From the NCBI GenBank assembly GCA_963770045.1, contig CAVYOD010000023.1, positions 1 through 64,000 on the forward strand: 64,000 nucleotides of DNA, given 5' to 3'. Under the pieces are notes generated by a model. It had not been told where the DNA came from and searched no databases. It saw only the letters and a program-made list of their open reading frames with translations. This DNA comes from CAVYOD01 sp963770045. GTDB taxonomy: Bacteria > Acidobacteriota > Aminicenantia > Aminicenantales > CAVYOD01. Positions 16,575 to 26,769 of the stretch are shown here, piece by piece; position 1 is the stretch's first letter, and every line of letters begins with the position of its first letter. The position numbers were made by a program, and so were the translations under genes.

Positions 16575-17122
16575 ACACCATCGTCCCCTCCAAGATTTTC
16601 TTGACCCGGGGCAGCGGGCAGCACAAGGAGAAATTGGCCAGCCTGGAGCAGGCCCTCCGCGCCGCCGGGATCGCCCCCTTTAACCTGGTCAAGATCACGA
16701 GCATTTTTCCTCCCCACTGCAAGCTCATCTCCAGGGAGGAAGGCCTGACCTATCTCAAGCCCGGACAGATTCTTTTTTTGGTCATGAGCGAGAATTCAAC
16801 CGACGAGGCCCACCGCCTCATCAGCGCCTCGATCGGCCTGGCCATACCCAATGACCCCCGCCATTATGGATATCTCTCGGAACATCACAGCTTCGGCCAA
16901 ACCGAAAAAGAGGCGGGACAATACGCAGAAGACCTGGCCGCCTACATGCTGGCGACCACTCTCGGCAAAGACTTCGATATCAACCAGATCTGGAATGAAA
17001 AGAAGAGATTCTACAGAATCTCAAACAAAATTACCGTGCGCACGAAACACACCACCCAGACCGCGATCGGGAAAAAAGGTCTCTGGACGACGGCCTTCGC
17101 CGCGGCCGTCTGTATTCCTTGA
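16571..17122 (+). CDS. pdaD: Pyruvoyl-dependent arginine decarboxylase
   Basis: 183 aa. Family blocks are VPSKIFLTRGSGQHKEKLAS, LVKITSIFPPHCKLI, LTYLKPGQILFLVMSENSTDE, SASIGLAIPNDPRHYGYLSE and TKHTTQTAIGKKGLWTTAFAAAVCIP. The enzyme cleaves itself before a serine to create the pyruvoyl cofactor; the T-S-I-F-P-P segment at about residues 43-48 is the expected site. The product is agmatine, a polyamine precursor. It is cytoplasmic and overlaps the upstream lipoprotein gene by four bases, so the pair shares one message. Its 3-prime end faces the surA-like gene with only three bases between. Confidence 0.88.
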   Translation: MNTIVPSKIFLTRGSGQHKEKLASLEQALRAAGIAPFNLVKITSIFPPHCKLISREEGLTYLKPGQILFLVMSENSTDEAHRLISASIGLAIPNDPRHYGYLSEHHSFGQTEKEAGQYAEDLAAYMLATTLGKDFDINQIWNEKKRFYRISNKITVRTKHTTQTAIGKKGLWTTAFAAAVCIP

Positions 17123-17125
17123 GGA

Positions 17126-18100
17126 TTAGAGGCTGAGGGGATCCGGCTTAAGGATCTTGATGTAGCTCCGTTCCTTGAGATCTTTCAGGAATTCGCTGAA
17201 CCTCTTCTGCCTTTTTTCGCCATACAGCCTCTGCTCGATTTCTCTCTTGGATTCGTCGTAAGTTTTCAGGCGGCTTTCCTTTTTTTCCTCGAGTTTGAGA
17301 ACGTACCAACCGTTCTTGGCCTTGACCCAGCCGGAAACTTCTCCGACTTTGAGCTTGGCCGCCGCTTCCTGCAGGGTTTTATCGAGCTCGCCCTTCTTGA
17401 AGGTCCCCAGGTCGCCCTGGGCGTCTTTTCCCGGTCCCTCTGAGTACTGGGCCGCCAGCGCTCCCAGGTCCTCTTTCGCGGCCAGCTTGGCGCTGATCTC
17501 GTTTTTCAGAGCTTCGAGATTTTCTTGCGTTTTGCCCTCAGAGGAAAGGTAGATGGCCCGGAGCTTGTATTCCTCGGGTTCCGTGAACTCCTCCGGATGC
17601 TGCTTATAGTAGCTGACCGTTTCGGAATCGTCGATCACGATACCCCGATCGACTTCCATGTTGGTCAGCATCTCCCTCATGATGCCTTCCTCCACACCCT
17701 TCTTCCAGGACTCGAAGTCCATCCCCTGCTGCTGAAGGGCCCGGATGAGATCGTCATCGGACTCGATGTTATTTTCTTTTTTGAGCCGGTCGATGTAGCT
17801 CTTGACTTCGGCGCCGACGTTCAGATGCTTTTCTCTTGCCGCCTGGAGAAGCAGTGTGTTGGTGATCAGGCTGTCCAGGAGCTGACTCTTCATCATGGCC
17901 AGCTGCCTTTCCTGCTCCTCGCCCTGCAACTGGGATTTGATCATCTGATAAGCCGTTTCGTAGGCTTCTTTATATTGCGAGAGAGTGATGACATCATCGT
18001 TGACGATGGCCACGATCTCTTCTACGACCTCGCTTCCGAAGAGGACAAGCGCCCCGGCCAAGAGAAGAGCCGGAGCGATCAGGGTTCTGCTTTTTCTCAT
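17126..18100 (-). CDS. SurA/PpiC-type periplasmic peptidyl-prolyl isomerase
   Basis: 324 aa: signal peptide (LIAPALLLAGALVLFGSE), then the SurA N-terminal start VVEEIVAIVNDDVITLSQYKEAYE and a helical chaperone region to about residue 170. A parvulin domain follows at about 175-270 (DLGALAAQYSEGPGKDAQGDLGTFKKGEL, VGEVSGWVKAKNGWYVLKLEEKKE), then a C-terminal helix. One parvulin domain rather than the two of E. coli SurA. It would assist outer-membrane protein folding in the periplasm. Its ATG overlaps the stop of the preceding parvulin lipoprotein (ATGA), and it is the last gene of the mfd operon. Confidence 0.8.
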   Translation of the reverse strand: MRKSRTLIAPALLLAGALVLFGSEVVEEIVAIVNDDVITLSQYKEAYETAYQMIKSQLQGEEQERQLAMMKSQLLDSLITNTLLLQAAREKHLNVGAEVKSYIDRLKKENNIESDDDLIRALQQQGMDFESWKKGVEEGIMREMLTNMEVDRGIVIDDSETVSYYKQHPEEFTEPEEYKLRAIYLSSEGKTQENLEALKNEISAKLAAKEDLGALAAQYSEGPGKDAQGDLGTFKKGELDKTLQEAAAKLKVGEVSGWVKAKNGWYVLKLEEKKESRLKTYDESKREIEQRLYGEKRQKRFSEFLKDLKERSYIKILKPDPLSL

Positions 18101-19086
18101 GAAACGTTCCGTTCGTAAACAAAGGATAGGTTGTGCGGCAGGGGTTGCCAGTCCATTGATTTCTTGAGCTCATCGACCTTCCTGGCCAGAGCCGCCTTTA
18201 TCTTTTCGTCAAGGATCTTGATCCGGATCGATGCGGACGCCTCTTCTAAGGTCACGAGCTCGGGCTCGTAACGCTTGTCCAGCCGGAAAATGTGATAACC
18301 GTAGGTGGACTCGACCACCTTGCTCGTCTCCCCTTCTCTCAAAGAGAAGATGACTTTTTCCATATTGTAGGGGAGCTCTCCCAACTTGAAAATACCCATT
18401 TCGCCGCCCTTGGAGGACTCGGCTCCCGAGGACACCTCTCCGGCAACCTTCCGGAACTCCTCCTCCGGGGCTTTGTTCACTTTGTTGTAAACCTCGACCG
18501 CCCGGTCTTCGGTTTCAAGAAGGATCTGGCTGACTTTGACGCGCTCCGGGGCCAGGAATTCTTTTTTGTGGAGCTCGTAGAACTCGGCGATCTCTTTCTC
18601 CTCAACCTTGATGTCTTTGATCAGATTGTAGCTGTATTTCTCCGTGAGCAGCGGCTCGAAGAGATCGCGCTTCTCGGGATCGGCGCGATCGTCCTTTTTC
18701 CCGCCCTGCCACGACCTGTTGTTCAGCCTAATGAGATAATTTTTCTTCTCTTCCTCGGTGAGGGAAACATTTTGGTCCTGCGCTGCCCTGAGCAGGATTT
18801 TTTCTTCCACAAACTTGTCGTAGAGGCGGCTCAGTGAGGCCGCTGTCAATTCCGGCTGGACGCTCCCGACGTTCGCCTGGACATATCTCTCGAAATCCGA
18901 ATTCAGAAACTTCACGTCTTCGACGCTCAGGACGACTTTGTCCTCTTTTTTGGACAGGCCCAGCTTGACCAGGACGTCTTTGGGGATGGAGCTGTTCTTG
19001 CCGCAGCTCAAAAGGGCAGGCAGGGAAAAGAGGACCGGCAGCAACCAAACCGCCGCGCGCTTGAGCTGTTCATTTCTCATCTTCAA
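18097..19086 (-). CDS. Parvulin-type peptidyl-prolyl isomerase lipoprotein (PrsA/PpiC-like)
   Basis: 329 aa. The signal peptide WLLPVLFSLPALLSC ends in a lipobox (LLSC). A helical region with the SurA-like stretch NVGSVQPELTAASLSRLYDKFVEEKILL follows. The parvulin domain is at about residues 180-275 (RVKVSQILLETEDRAVEVYN, SKGGEMGIFKLGELPYNMEKVIFSLREG, STYGYHIFRLDKR). The start lies five bases after the mfd stop, and the stop overlaps the next isomerase gene, so these three genes form one unit. It likely acts as a periplasmic or membrane-tethered folding factor. Confidence 0.8.
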   Translation of the reverse strand: MKMRNEQLKRAAVWLLPVLFSLPALLSCGKNSSIPKDVLVKLGLSKKEDKVVLSVEDVKFLNSDFERYVQANVGSVQPELTAASLSRLYDKFVEEKILLRAAQDQNVSLTEEEKKNYLIRLNNRSWQGGKKDDRADPEKRDLFEPLLTEKYSYNLIKDIKVEEKEIAEFYELHKKEFLAPERVKVSQILLETEDRAVEVYNKVNKAPEEEFRKVAGEVSSGAESSKGGEMGIFKLGELPYNMEKVIFSLREGETSKVVESTYGYHIFRLDKRYEPELVTLEEASASIRIKILDEKIKAALARKVDELKKSMDWQPLPHNLSFVYERNVS

Positions 19087-19091
19087 TATTT

Positions 19092-22000
19092 TCAGTCCAT
19101 TATAGTATATCCGTATAACTCCTTCAAGATGTCGATGGTTTCAGTCAGGATTCTCCGCCCGTCTTCCATGGCCAGCCGGAGGGACAAAACACCCTGGGGA
19201 GTCAGCGAGCCTGAGTATCTTTTTATCAGCTTGGCCAGCCGGTCCAGGTCGGCCGACGAGGCCAAAGAGAACCTGAACAGGAGCCTGCTTCCGACGCGGT
19301 CGATGGTGCTGATCATCAGTTTTTGGGCGAGGAATTTGATCACTCCATAGTCCAGAAGGTGATCAACGGCGGGTGGAGCGGAACCGAACCGGTCTTCGAT
19401 CTCCTCCCGGATCTTGGCCGCCTCTTCCAGGTTAGTCGAGCGAGGAGATCCTCTTGTAGAGGTTCAGCCGGAGGTTGACCTGGGGGATATAATCTTCGGG
19501 AATCTGGTTGTCTATTCTCAGGTTGATCTCGGTCTTCACCTCTTCGACCTTCTCCCCCTTGAGCTCTTTGATCGTCTGCTCCAAGAGTTGCATGAAAAAA
19601 TCATATCCCACTGCGGCCATGTCGCCGTGCTGCTCGGAGCCGAGCAAGTTGCCCGCACCCCGGATCTCGAGGTCTTTGGCCGCCAGGCGGAACCCCGAAC
19701 CCAGGTCGCTGAATTCTTTCAGGGCCTTGAGCCGTTTTTTGGCCAGCTGAGTCAGCTCGATGAAGGGAGGCACCAGAAAATAGGCAAAGGCCTGGCGGGA
19801 GGAGCGTCCGACCCTGCCCCTGAGCTGGTAAAGCTGGGCGAGTCCAAATAGGTCGGCCCGGTCCACGATCAGGGTATTGACCAGGGGGATATCGATGCCG
19901 TTCTCGATGATCGTCGTCGAGATGAGAACATTGTGTTTCAGGTTGATGAAATCGATCATTCGCTTCTCGAGCTCGGGCCCCGACATTTTTCCATGGATGA
20001 TGACGACTCTGGCCTGGGGGATGAGCTGCTCAATCCTGGCCGCGGCGCCCTCGATGTCTTCGATTCGGTTGTGGATGTAATAGACCTGCCCGCCCCGGCC
20101 CAGTTCCTGCTTGACGGCCGAGGCGATGAGCTTCGGAGTGTATGGGGTGACGACCGTATGAATAGCCAATCTATCTTTAGGCGGGGTCTCGATCAGGCTG
20201 ATATCGCGAAGTCCAGACAGAGACAGATTCAGAGTCCTGGGGATAGGTGTCGCCGTGAGAGTCAGGACATCGATATTCGCTTTCATCTGCTTGATCCGCT
20301 CTTTGTGTTTCACTCCGAACCGCTGCTCTTCGTCGATGATCAGGAGCCCCGGGTTATGAAACTCCACGTCTTTGGACAACAGACGGTGCGTACCGATGAT
20401 GATGTCGACCTGTCCCGATTTCAGGTCTTCGACCGTTTTGAGCTGCTGGCTTCGCCCCTGGAGCCGGGTCAGGGCTTCGACCCGGACGGGGAAGAGGACC
20501 ATCCTATTCCGGAAGGTCTTGAGGTGCTGGCTGGCCAGGACCGTCGTCGGGCAGAGCACGGCCACCTGCTTCCCATCCATCGCCGCCTTGAAGGAAGCTC
20601 GCATGGCCACTTCTGTTTTGCCGTAACCCACGTCACCGCAGAGCAGGCGGTCCATCGGGGAGTCTGATTCCATGTCCTTTTTGATATCTTTGATCGAGCG
20701 CAGCTGGTCTTCCGTTTCTTCGTATTCAAAGGTCCGCTCGAATTCGGTTTGCCAGTTTCCGTCCGGACTGAAAGCAAATCCCCTCAGGGCTTTGCGCTGG
20801 GCATAGAGCTCCAGAAGCTCCTTGGCGATTTTTTCGACGGCCTTCTTGGTCCGCTCCTTTGTCTTTTCCCAGGAGAGCGTGCCCAGCTTGTCCAGGGGCG
20901 GGTAGGCAGCCCCGACCTTGGAATACTTCTGGACGAGATTCAGATCTTCAACGGGCACAAAAAGCTTGTCATCGTCCCGGTAGACGAGCTCGATGAACTC
21001 CCTCTCGTTCCCATTGACTGGCATCCGGATCAGGCCGTTGAATATGCCGATGCCGTAGTCCGTATGGACGATATGATCCCCGGCCCGGAGGTCCTGGAAC
21101 TGGGAGATGAAGGGCTTGACCGAGGGGCGGCTGACGATGACTTTTTCCTCGGTAAAAATGTCTTTTTCTGAGAAGTAAGAAATCCTCTCCCGCGGAAAAC
21201 TGAAGCCCTGATTGAGGTTCCCCAGAAGAAGGACAATTTCATAGTCCTTGGGAAAGAGGTAAGGCGTTGAGGCTTGGATCGAAGCAATCTGGTTCTGAGC
21301 CAGGAGGCTGGCCATCTTCTGCCGCACGCCTTGATTCGAGAGATAGATGAAGCACCGTTCTCCTTCTCTCTGAAGCTTTTTGAGATAGTCAAGGAAAAAG
21401 GAGATCTTGTTATCGAACCGTGGGACGGACCGAAACGAGAAATCGAAGACCCTCTGACTCTCGGCCGGGCTCAACTCCTGGAAGACCAGGGCTTCCTTCT
21501 TAATCCGGCTCCAGAGCGAGGGAGGAAAGATTTCCTCCGGAGGAAGGCTGAATTTCCGGTTGAGGCGGACCTCGTTCTGCGTCTCGGTCAGGCTTTGGAC
21601 AGCTTCATTCCATTCCTTCTCCACTTCGTCCGGGTCGTCGATAATATAGAGCGCGCCTTTCAGGTAGGAGCTAAAAGGCACAAAATGGTCTTGGTGGAGG
21701 AGAGATAAAAAGACGAAGGATGGGAAATAATCTCCCTGGCGGAGAAAACCCGCTTTTTGCCTGATATCCTCCTCGAAAGCCGGGTCTCTTCGGATGGCCA
21801 GCTTTTCCCATTCTTCGACAAACCTGGGGGAGCCGGGGAATTCGCGGAGCGAGGGAAGAAGAACCCGGTCGATCCGTTTCTGCGAGCGCTGGGTGGAGGG
21901 ATCAAATTCCCGGAGCGAGGCCACTTCGTCACCGCTGTACTCGATCCGATAAGGATAGGACTGCCAAGGCGAAAAAAAGTCCACGATCCCGCCCCGCCAG

Positions 22001-22530
22001 GCGTATTCTCCCGGCGAGTTGATCAGATCCTCTCTGGTGTATCCGAACTCGGCCAGGGTCCGCAGCAGTTCGTCCCGATCGAAGGTCTCCCCGCGCCCCA
22101 GCTCGAGAAAAAAAGTCCTCAGATCCTCAGGCCGCGGAAAAGGCTTCAGCAGGCCGGGGAGGTTGGTCAGGACGGAACCGGAAGGACCTCGGACCAGGCT
22201 GTGGAGAAATTTCATCCGCGAGGAGACAGAATCAAGGGACGGAGGAATCTCTCCGTAGGGGCTGTCGACGAGCGCGGGAAAGGAATGGACCGGCCGGGAG
22301 GAGTTGAATTGGTTGAAGAAAAATTGGCACTGTTCCTGGAGGCGCGGCAGCGACAGCGAGGACGGTTGGATATAAACGATGCTCTTCTCGAGCTTTTGAG
22401 CCAACGCCGAAATGAAGAAGGGCTTGGCCGGCTCGATGAGGCCTCCGGCAACGAGCCCCCGTTCTCCCTGATGGATAGCCTTGAGCAGACTCCCGAATTC
22501 GGGGAGATTCGATAAAAAATCAAGACTCAT
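19092..22530 (-). CDS. mfd: Transcription-repair coupling factor Mfd, one frameshift
   Basis: The ATG at 22530 opens MSLDFLSNLPEFGSLLKAI. Conserved parts in order: UvrB-like N-terminal module, the RNA-polymerase-interacting domain (DLRAGDHIVHTDYGIGIFNGL, REFIELVYRDDDKLFVPVEDLNLV), Walker A (GDVGYGKTEVAMRASF), DEEQRFGVKHKERIK, TLTATPIPRTLNLSLSGLRD, and helicase motifs V-VI (ISTTIIENGIDIPLVNTLIV, LAQLYQLRGRVGRS). At about 19432 RISSLD hits a stop. One base later the frame continues NLEEAAKIREEIEDRFGSAP to the TRCF C-terminal domain, ending at 19092. Corrected length is about 1145 aa, as usual. It removes stalled RNA polymerase and recruits UvrA. The break is probably a sequence error. Confidence 0.92.
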
Positions 22531-22587
22531 AACTTTTCATTATACGGCGACACCGCCTCAGCGGTCTATTACATAGTAAAGTAGATA

Positions 22588-22790
22588 GTGAGCGGTGAGC
22601 GGTGAGGTGAATAAATTATGAACTTTAAAAGAATAGTTTTAAGATATTGACAGGAAACACTCAGCTTCAAAGAATATCAGAAGGAACCGACTCCTGTGAT
22701 TTGACCGCTATCGGCTTCAGAATTTTTGGTTTTCGACCGATCACAGAGAGTAGCTGAACTGCTCACGTCTCACTGCTCAAGCGCTCACTT
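22588..22790. repeat. Pair of inverted heptamer arrays flanking about 145 bp
   Basis: GTGAGCG-GTGAGCG-GTGAGGT at 22588-22608 faces an inverse array at 22756-22790 (reverse strand reads GTGAGCG-CTTGAGC-AGTGAGA-CGTGAGC). The arms could pair across the enclosed A+T-rich spacer. The same layout recurs at 31260-31448. It fills the mfd to DUF5916 spacer; no gene is visible there. Confidence 0.5.
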
Positions 22791-22791
22791 C

Positions 22792-24946
22792 TTATGCTCT
22801 CCACCAATAGGAGAATTTCAGGAAGACGTTGTAGTTCTGCCGGGCATACCTTCCGAAGGCATCCCTCAAATAACTGTTGTCAAACCCGAAATAGAAAAGG
22901 CTTCCCGGACGGATGACATAGCCCACCAGAAAGCTCCCGAAAAATTGCTTATAAAAGTGATTATAGTCCACGATCGCCCGGACGGAAAGGGACTTGGAGA
23001 GCTGATAAGTTGTCCTTTGGCGTATGACATTATAGTCCCAGAGATGCTTGTCGACCCCCTTTTTCCAGAAGGTCTCTTTGCTGAAATCGAGGCCGAGCTG
23101 GAGCCTGCTATTCGGCTTATAATTCAGTCCCAGCCCGTAGATATTGCTCCAGCCGAGAAAGGGGTCGGCCGGATCATAGTTGATGCTGTCCCCGGTTTGG
23201 AAATACAGATTAAAAGGCAGCCAGCCTATCAAATTGAACTCTCCGTCCAGCTGCAAGAAGTTTTTTTTGAAATCGATATCGGCGTAGCGTTCCATCATGT
23301 TCTGGAATCGGATGTTGAGCTGGTTGAATTCCGTGAACCTCAACCCGACTCCGGCTTCATAAAAGCGGTCGGTGACGATGTCCTGGAAATAGGCGTCTTT
23401 TTGCCCAACCCGGAAGCGGAAATCGACTTGGTTCAAAAGCTTTTTTTCAGGGTAGATCCGAAAGTTTGTCCAGGCTCCGGCGCCCCGGTAGTCCACCCGA
23501 TCGACGAACCCTGAATCCGCTTCAAAGTCAGGGTGGAGCGATTTCCAATATACCCCCCCGCTCCAGTATTTGTTGAAGTAATAGAATTCAGCATAGAGGG
23601 CGGGAGCAAATCCCGTATCCCGCTGATTGAACCTACTCTCTGACCCCAAGGCCTGGAAAGAAAAGAAGAACTTATTATAAAACTTCAGCTGTCCGTCCAG
23701 CCCAGCGACCCGGTTCCAGGAGCCGTCGATTTCCTTATCGGCTAGGGAGAAACCCACGTAGGATTCCTTAAAGACGTCCGTCTTGAAGCGGACGATATTG
23801 AAAAGGGCGTGATCTTTCGTGCTTCCTCCTCCGTGGATGTCCCAAAGACTCTCCGCGGGGTGGAGATCGTAGGCTGAAAGAACCCCATAGGCTACCCCTC
23901 CTATTTTCCCCGAGACCTTGCCGCCCCAGAGGGGATCGATGATATTCCGAGTGTAGACCATTTGAATCTCGGGGTAGCGAAAGATCTCCATGCCCTCCAA
24001 AAAGAAAGGTCTTTTTTCGGGATAGTTAAGGGCATACCTCAGGTTGACATCGATCTGCGGCGCGTCCGCTTCAATCTGGCTGAAATCAGGGTTGAGGGTT
24101 AAGTCCATTGTCAGATTAGAGTTGGCGCCGTACTTCAGGTTGACTCCAGGCTGGAGGTCTGTCTTCTGGCTTTCTCTTTTCAGGGAGGTCAAGATGGGCA
24201 TGACTTCCAGGTTTCCGCCCTTCTCCACTTTTCCCTGGATGACAATCTCGCGCATCCTGGGTAAGCAGCCCGGGAAGGCTTTTTGAGAAGTCCGGCCAGA
24301 TGATGACCTCGCCTTTGCGCGGGATATTTCTGCCAATCGTCAGGCCCCAGACCTTTTTTTCTTGGTCGGGAAAGCGGAGGCTCTTGAAGGGGATGGCCAT
24401 TTCAACGAAATATCCCTTGTCGTCCGTTTTTGCGGCCGCGGCAAAGACCGTGTCCCAACTCGGATCCATGTTGTCGTTTCCGCCCTCTTCGGTGCGGATG
24501 GCATCCCCCTGGACTCCGATGGGATTACAAAAAAAGACAGAAGCGCGACGTTTTTCATTGAATGTGTCCAGAAAGATCATGATCCAATCATCATCCATCA
24601 GATTGTCGCGGTTGGTAACGGAGGCTCTTAATTTACGGGGCTCAGAATCAAAGCAGCGGAAGGCCACATACAGATTCTTTTCATCGTAACCCATGTAGCC
24701 GACGGTTTTTTCCGAAGGCTCGCCCATTTCTTTGGGGGACAACTGATGAAATCCCTCGATCTTGAGGGCCTGGGTTTCCCAGATCGGGTTATCTTGGACG
24801 CCGTCAATTTTGGGAGAATCTTTGAGCCTGGGGATAACATAAGGTCCCTTGGCAGCCGTCTGGGCAGCGGCTTGGAGAAAGGGAGTTGCGACAGCCCAGA
24901 CCAGAACAAATGCCAAGGCCATTTTTATCTGTTTTTTCAAGTTCAT
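22792..24946 (-). CDS. DUF5916-type protein: CBM9-like domain plus predicted outer-membrane barrel, one frameshift
   Basis: Starts MNLKKQIKMALAFVLVWAVA (signal peptide). Residues about 35-230 are CBM9-like: YVIPRLKDSPKIDGVQDNPIWE, LYVAFRCFDSEPRKL, DDDWIMIFLDTFNEKRRASVFF, FVEMAIPFKSLRFPDQ and GLTIGRNIPRKGE. Near 24270 the frame shifts, and the rest reads LTMDLTLNPDFSQIEADAPQ, then YPEKRPFFLEGMEIF. It ends in alternating aromatic beta strands (FNKYWSGGVYWKSL, NYNVFLKFSYWWRA). This is the DUF5916 layout. About 717 aa, likely an outer-membrane barrel with a sugar- or ligand-binding head. Substrate unknown. Confidence 0.75.
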
Positions 24947-25027
24947 GTCCTCACGATCTGAGCTCTCACCCGTATAAACGAAATCTGGAGGAAAAAAGTT
25001 CTCGGCGGGTGGGAAGATTTCCGGAGG

Positions 25028-25285
25028 CTAGGACTGGCGGCCTATAAACCCTTTGGCCGACCATTCTCCGGATTCAGACCTTTCTATGGTTATAATCTCT
25101 CCGTCAATTTTCACTCTAAAAGCCTCGACCGTCTGACCCGACTCGAGGTCTCTGACCCTCTTTCTCCAGAGGATCTCCCGCACCTGGTACTCTCGATCGT
25201 CAACCCAAACAGCCCTGGGAGTTTCATCATTTTTGTAGCCGGAATAGGAGATGACTTTCACGATTTTTCGGTTTTCGTTTAGCAC
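25028..25285 (-). CDS. Small conserved-looking protein, 85 aa
   Basis: Starts MLNENRKIVKVISYSGYKND and contains PRAVWVDDREYQVREILWRKRV followed by FRVKIDGEIITIERSESGEW. The layout, a beta-rich small domain built around W-x-D-D-R-E-Y-x-V, resembles the DUF6504-like group from memory, but I am not certain. No membrane segment. It is co-oriented with the DUF5916 gene 82 bases downstream and may share its transcript. Confidence 0.5.
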   Translation of the reverse strand: MLNENRKIVKVISYSGYKNDETPRAVWVDDREYQVREILWRKRVRDLESGQTVEAFRVKIDGEIITIERSESGEWSAKGFIGRQS

Positions 25286-25425
25286 AGGAACATCATATTA
25301 TATCCCTGACGCCCTGTTTCGTCTATGCAACCAGCTCAGAGATGAGCTCGTTTCCTATTGCCAAATGAGAATCAGGAATCTATAATTTAATTACTTCCTT
25401 TCAATGCAAAAGTAAGGAGAAAACG

Positions 25426-26100
25426 ATGCCCAAAAAGTCAGCTTCGGCTCAATGGAGTTTCGTCATCATGATAGGCGCCGTCTGGGGCCTGACCGAGGCA
25501 GCTCTCGGCCTCGGATTGGAGAGATGCGCGTCTCTCGCCTCCGGCTCGATCATGACCGGGGTAGCCCTTATGTTCATGGCTGCCGGCTGGACTCTGGCCT
25601 CGCGGAAGCTCAGCCTCGCCCTTCTCGTGGTCATCGCCGGCCTGTTCAAGATGTTCGACGCCCTTCTTCTATCCCTCCCCCTTCATCACGGGGCGATCGC
25701 CAACCCGATCTTCGCCTTTATCACTGAAGGCCTGGCCTTCTTCATCCTGATTTCCCTGGCCAGCGAAGCATTAAGGAAGAGAGTCTGGGGGCAGGCTTTG
25801 ACCGGCGGCTTGGCGGCGATATTGGCGGCCAATCTTTTCCCGTTGGCCAAATTTGCAACCGGCATCCCCGCCTGCGTTTATCCGGGAACAAGCTACCCCC
25901 TCTCGCTCTATTTCCTTCCTCTCGCCGTGGCCGTCTCGCTCATCGCCGTGCCTCTCGGCATTCGGGCTGGAGAAAAAATAGCCGGCCTTGAAAGCCAAGC
26001 ATGGCTCGGCGACCGGGCCAAGTCCGGGCTCGCCTATCTGGCGGCACCTCTAACCCTTGTCCTTTGCCTGGGGATTATGGCCCTCATCCGTCTGCACTGA
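25426..26100 (+). CDS. Six- to seven-span membrane protein of unknown function
   Basis: 224 aa after AAGGAG at good spacing. Hydrophobic segments include FVIMIGAVWGLTEAALGLGL, SIMTGVALMFMAAGWTLA, LALLVVIAGLFKMFDALLL, FITEGLAFFILISLA, LTGGLAAILAANLFPLA and YLAAPLTLVLCLGIMALI. The small-residue-rich pattern resembles ECF-type or other small transporter subunits, though no motif proves it. The next gene, the Tat-exported iron-sulfur subunit of a molybdenum hydroxylase, starts 39 bases downstream. A link to that operon is likely but unproven. Confidence 0.55.
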   Translation: MPKKSASAQWSFVIMIGAVWGLTEAALGLGLERCASLASGSIMTGVALMFMAAGWTLASRKLSLALLVVIAGLFKMFDALLLSLPLHHGAIANPIFAFITEGLAFFILISLASEALRKRVWGQALTGGLAAILAANLFPLAKFATGIPACVYPGTSYPLSLYFLPLAVAVSLIAVPLGIRAGEKIAGLESQAWLGDRAKSGLAYLAAPLTLVLCLGIMALIRLH

Positions 26101-26138
26101 CACATCGCTCCGGACTCTCTCTGAAGAGGAGTGACACG

Positions 26139-26768
26139 ATGGACAAATCGAAAAAGAAAAAACACAAGACCTACACGCGCCGGGCGTTCCTCAAGGGCAT
26201 GGGCGGCGGCGCACTGGGAGTCACAGTGGCTTCACGTTTGCTGGGAAAGGACTCGGCGCAGGCGAAGTCTGAGGAGGGCGAACTGGCCACCTTGGCCAAG
26301 AAAAGGATCACTCTCATCGTCAACGGCAAGAGCGTAACTCTGGATGTCGAGCCGAGGGAGACGCTCCTCGACGTTCTTCGAAACGAGCTGAACTTGACCG
26401 GGGCAAAAAAAACCTGCGACCGCGCCGAATGCGGCGGGTGCACCGTGCTCCTCGACGATAAGCCCATCTATTCTTGCCAGTACCTTGCCATCCGCGCGAA
26501 CGGAAAAAGAATCACCACGGTGGAAGGGCTGGCCGAGGGAAAATCTCTTCACCCGGTCCAGCAGGCCTTCATTAATAAGGACGGCTACCAGTGCGGTTTC
26601 TGCACGCCCGGGTTCATCATGGCCTCCGTCGCCCTCTTGAATCATAACAAGACGCCCTCCCAGGAAGATATCAAGTCGGCTCTCTCCGGAAACCTGTGCC
26701 GGTGCGGCAATTACGCGAAGATGACCCAAGCCGTCCAGGATGCCGCGGGCACGATGAGGAAGGGCTGA
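26139..26768 (+). CDS. Tat-exported [2Fe-2S] subunit of a molybdenum hydroxylase (PaoA-like)
   Basis: The ATG at 26139 follows GAAGAGGAG. The N-terminus KTYTRRAFLKGMGGGALGVT is a twin-arginine signal (R-R-x-F-L-K). The plant-type ferredoxin domain follows: KKTCDRAECGGCTVLLDDKPIYSC (C-x4-C-x2-C-x11-C). The second cluster domain reads GYQCGFCTPGFIMA and GNLCRCGNYAKMTQAV. About 209 aa. It passes electrons from the molybdenum site to the FAD subunit. The export signal points to a periplasmic aldehyde oxidoreductase of the PaoABC kind rather than a cytoplasmic xanthine dehydrogenase. One base separates its stop from the next gene. Confidence 0.85.
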   Translation: MDKSKKKKHKTYTRRAFLKGMGGGALGVTVASRLLGKDSAQAKSEEGELATLAKKRITLIVNGKSVTLDVEPRETLLDVLRNELNLTGAKKTCDRAECGGCTVLLDDKPIYSCQYLAIRANGKRITTVEGLAEGKSLHPVQQAFINKDGYQCGFCTPGFIMASVALLNHNKTPSQEDIKSALSGNLCRCGNYAKMTQAVQDAAGTMRKG

Positions 26769-26769
26769 G

